DNA of 64,000 nucleotides from RPQJ01 sp963696545 (GTDB taxonomy: Bacteria; Pseudomonadota; Gammaproteobacteria; Steroidobacterales; Steroidobacteraceae): assembly GCA_963696545.1 (NCBI GenBank), contig CAVOKQ010000019.1:62001-126000 (forward strand). Direction: 5' to 3'. The notes beneath the pieces are model-generated. The model was not told the origin of the DNA. It saw nothing but the letters and a program-made list of their open reading frames with translations, and did no database searches. The translations under genes and the position numbers were made by a program. Each line of letters starts with the position of its first letter. Within the stretch, counting starts at the first letter, position 1. This document shows, in pieces, positions 61,539 through 64,000 of the stretch.

Positions 61539-61592
61539 CCGCCTCGTTTCAGTGGCGGGCTCGCACACGCCAAGCTCGTCCGCGGTATTCGC

Positions 61593-62312
61593 TCAAAGCT
61601 TCCTGGTCATCGAGTCATACGCGTCGGCGAGCATGCGCAGCGACTCCGGGCACCGCGTCTGTGTCGACGAACCGTGCATCACTGCGAGCGTGCGGGGCTC
61701 CAGTGCGGCGAGACGACGGATCGTCGACGCGGTGACCGGGGAAAGCGCAGTGGCATGGAACAGCTCTTCAGCAGCGAGCGCTGGACCCACGATGTCTCCG
61801 TCCGTCAGGGCCGGTCCATCGCCCGCGTGAGTGAAAAGATCGCCGCAAAAAAGCGTGCCGGTGGTTTCTTCAAACAGGACGCGCGCTTCCCAGTTGTGCG
61901 GTACGTGCGGCGTATCGATGTGCCGGACGCGCTTGCCGCCGAGATCGATGATTTCGCCATCTGCGAGCTTGCGCGGCGGCCGATCGCAGAGGTCGTCGAG
62001 CGAAACCATGCAACCGACCGCGCCGTGCGCTACCTCGGCGCGGGGCGCCGCAGCGAGGAATTCGTTCATCGCGCCGCACTCGTCGGACTCCACGTGCCCG
62101 AACGCGATCCAGCGCAGCCGCTCCAGCGGAACGATCCGCGCGACCGCCTGCGAAACCAGCGGATACATTCGCCGCGGTCCGGTGTGGAAGAGCAGCGGCT
62201 CGTCGGCATCGATCAGGAACTGGTTGAAGGTAAAGCCTCCCGGCGCCGCGTCCGGCACGCACGTCGAGAAACGATAGATGCGGTCCGCGATCTCATGTGT
62301 GCTCGTTTGCAT
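61593..62312 (-). CDS. ODP-type diiron protein (metallo-beta-lactamase fold)
   Basis: 239 aa. MBL fold in which the usual HxHxDH motif is replaced by FGHVESDECGAMNEFL (His-x-Glu-x-Asp-Glu), the pattern of flavodiiron-like oxygen-sensing ODP proteins. Later ligands are in AHGAVGC, LFCGDLFTHAG and VMHGSSTQ. There is no flavodoxin domain, so it is a stand-alone diiron module that may sense or reduce O2 or NO. It is convergent with glmS and preceded by the serine hydrolase gene on the same strand, 36 bp upstream. Confidence 0.78.
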   Translation of the reverse strand: MQTSTHEIADRIYRFSTCVPDAAPGGFTFNQFLIDADEPLLFHTGPRRMYPLVSQAVARIVPLERLRWIAFGHVESDECGAMNEFLAAAPRAEVAHGAVGCMVSLDDLCDRPPRKLADGEIIDLGGKRVRHIDTPHVPHNWEARVLFEETTGTLFCGDLFTHAGDGPALTDGDIVGPALAAEELFHATALSPVTASTIRRLAALEPRTLAVMHGSSTQTRCPESLRMLADAYDSMTRKL

Positions 62313-62348
62313 GCGTGCTGTCTCCCGACCGCTTGAAGCGGCGCCTGG

Positions 62349-63717
62349 TCAGTGTTTTTGGCTGGAGGATCCGGCCCCGAGCAGGTAATCCGCCGCCGCT
62401 CGATACGCCGGCAGCGACGTCGGATCGAGATTCATGTTGCCGGCCTTCGGGTGCGACGCGTAGCGCGCGATCACCATCTCGGCCTTCGGGTCGATGTAGA
62501 TCGCCTGGCCGTGGATGCCGCGCGCCATGAACGCGCCGTGGTCGTCGTGGGATACCCACCACTGGTTGTGGTAGCTCCAACCCGGCAGCGTGGTATAGCC
62601 ACCGAACTTGAACGCGTCGGGGCTGGCGCCGGCGCGGATTCCGTCGATCACCGCGGCCGGCACGATCTGCTTGCCGTTGTACTTGCCGCCGCGGCGGATC
62701 ATCTCTCCGAACCGGGCCAGATCGCGGAGCCGCGTGTTGAAACCGCCGGCGGCCATCGGCGTGCCGACGCGGTCGAGCGCCATGTAGGCATCGCCTTCCG
62801 CGCCGAGCTGGCTCCAGATCCGTTCCTGCAGCACGACGTCCGGCGCCTTGCCTGTGACGCGCCAGATCAGCCAGCCGAGCACGTCGGTGTTCGGCGAGCG
62901 ATAGTGAAACTCCGTTCCGTGCGTGCCGTTCTTGGCAATGCCGCGTGCGAAGTCGTAGACGGTCGTCGCGCCCGTGTAGCCGGGCGGCAGCGGCAGCATC
63001 CCGCAGGCGCGCGCGTACGGCAGGAAGCTCGAGTTCGGATCCGCGTAATCCTCCGAGTAGTTGATCGCCGTCGTCATGTCGAGCACTTGCTGCACGGTGG
63101 CGTCGCCGAAGCCGCTCTCCGCGAGCTCGGGGATGTAGTGCGTGACGGCGGCGTCCGGATCGAGCTTGCCTTCGGCGACCAGCATCGCGCCGAGCGTGCC
63201 CATGAAGGATTTCGTCACCGAGAACGCGATGTGCTGCCGCTCCGCCGGCAGGATCGGGAAGTATTTCTCGTAGACGATCTGCCCCCGATGCAGCACGACG
63301 ATTGCGTCCGTGTAGTTCGCGCCCAGCGATTCCGCCCAGGTCATCGCCTTGTCGCCGCCGATCGGGGTAAACGTCAGGCCGTCGAGGTCGGCCGGCTTGC
63401 CGCTCGGGCAGCGCGCTCACCGGGCCCTCGCCGCGCGAGACGTTCCGCGTCGGGAACAGTTCGCGCCAGTGCGAGAACGACCAGCGGGACTGCGGGAATT
63501 TGTAGAAGCTGCCGTCCGCGACGCGGATCGTCTTGTCCGCGGGCGGCGGCGAGCCGACCATCCAGCCGAGTGCCACTGGATCAGACTGCGCGGCATCCGG
63601 CAGGTCTGCAGCAATGGAGCCCGTGAGCGGGATCGCGATCAGCGTCATTGCCAGGCCCCTTGCGAAATCGAGGATCGTGCGGTGCCGCAGCCGGCGCGGC
63701 GAAATGCTGGTTGTCAT
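62349..63717 (-). CDS. beta-lactamase-family serine hydrolase, exported; one frameshift as sequenced
   Basis: 455 aa after removing one surplus base in the GGG at 63406-63408. The N-terminal part (signal peptide with LAMTLIAIPLTGSIAADL, then VALGWMVGSPPPADKTIR) is in one frame; the catalytic part is in the next. The nucleophile motif is Ser-x-x-Lys in FSVTKSFMG, with the Tyr-x-Asn-type NYSEDYADPNSS and a class-C-like end. Such proteins are esterases, D-peptidases or lactamases; the activity cannot be fixed. Start ATG 63717. Confidence 0.82.
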
Positions 63718-63820
63718 GTCATCCCCCGGGAGCAACCCGGCCGAGCATACGTCAACGGGCGGCCGCCCGTCCCGGCTCCGGGGTTAAGCTAACGAGCCTC
63801 AGCAAACGGAGAGTCGACTG

Positions 63821-64000
63821 GTGGGCAGGAACCGTCTCGAAGCATTCAGCGATGGCGTAATCGCCATCCTGATCACGATCATGGTGCTCGAACTGAAGGT
63901 GCCGCATGGCACGGACCTGGACTCGCTGCGGCCGCTCATTCCGGTGTTCCTGACCTACGTGCTGAGTTTCGTGTACCTCGGCATCTACTGGAACAACCAT
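63821..64000 (+). CDS. TMEM175-like (DUF1211) channel, N-terminal part, runs off the window
   Basis: The first 60 codons from GTG 63821 (ACGGAGAG upstream, about 6-nt spacing). Residues NRLEAFSDGVIAI contain the RxxxFSDG motif that defines TMEM175-family potassium channels, in the first transmembrane helix; two hydrophobic segments (VIAILITIMVLEL and LIPVFLTYVLSFVYLGIYW) follow. The 3' end is outside the window. Confidence 0.85.
   Translation, partial: MGRNRLEAFSDGVIAILITIMVLELKVPHGTDLDSLRPLIPVFLTYVLSFVYLGIYWNNH

Overview
The window is chromosomal DNA from a high-GC gammaproteobacterium and spans the replication-origin neighbourhood. The block gyrB-recF-dnaN-dnaA / rpmH-rnpA-yidD-yidC-mnmE and the later mnmG, rsmG, parA, parB, atpIBEFHAGDC, glmU, glmS series is the classical oriC backbone. 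The acnD/prpF form of the methylcitrate cycle, fused CysNC, a c4-like cytochrome and Pseudomonas-type parS sites fit the Pseudomonas/Xanthomonadales/Steroidobacterales side of the class; the family-level placement is inference.

Layout. 1-11.7 kb is accessory: a barnase-like RNase overlapping a barstar inhibitor; an unknown protein; a CYTH-Ppx/GppA fusion followed by a second CYTH protein; a membrane protein and an SDR; a lipoprotein alkaline phosphatase; 5'-truncated AbgT and TerC remnants joined back to back; an NhaR-like regulator; a ribosome-hibernation-like protein and a cardiolipin-synthase-like enzyme. 11.8-22.0 kb is the origin core. From 22 to 48 kb the backbone (mnmE, mnmG, rsmG, parA, parB) is opened by three accessory blocks: a wax-ester synthase/DGAT with a HEYFH protein; a 17-kb block with peptide-binding lipoprotein, NfeD-like protein, glutathione peroxidase, SIMPL protein, cytochromes, sulfate activation (cysD-cysNC), and propionate catabolism (prpB-prpC-acnD-prpF); and a PagL-like/DEAD-helicase pair with a chorismate mutase. 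48.7-55.8 kb is the F1Fo ATP synthase operon, then glmU, an S9 peptidase, glmS, an ODP-type diiron protein, a serine hydrolase and the start of a TMEM175-like channel.

How it works together: ParA/ParB with two parS sites in recF make the origin-segregation module; the dnaA-dnaN spacer has an AT-rich stretch and DnaA-box-like sites and is the best oriC candidate. CysD/CysNC make PAPS; PrpBC-AcnD-PrpF convert propionyl-CoA to pyruvate and succinate; GlmU and GlmS make UDP-GlcNAc.

Most unusual points. A family of roughly 13-nt palindromic tags (types GGGGACAGTCCCC, GGTGCCAGGCACC and a CATTC variant) sits on gene boundaries and in several cases supplies or overlaps stop and start codons (yidC/mnmE, acnD/prpF, prpF/rsmG, glmU/S9 peptidase). 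rnpA and mnmE have no ATG/GTG/TTG upstream of their conserved N-termini. Several genes, including the essential atpD, carry one-base frameshifts, two of them in short homopolymers, so part of the apparent gene breakage is probably consensus-sequence error.
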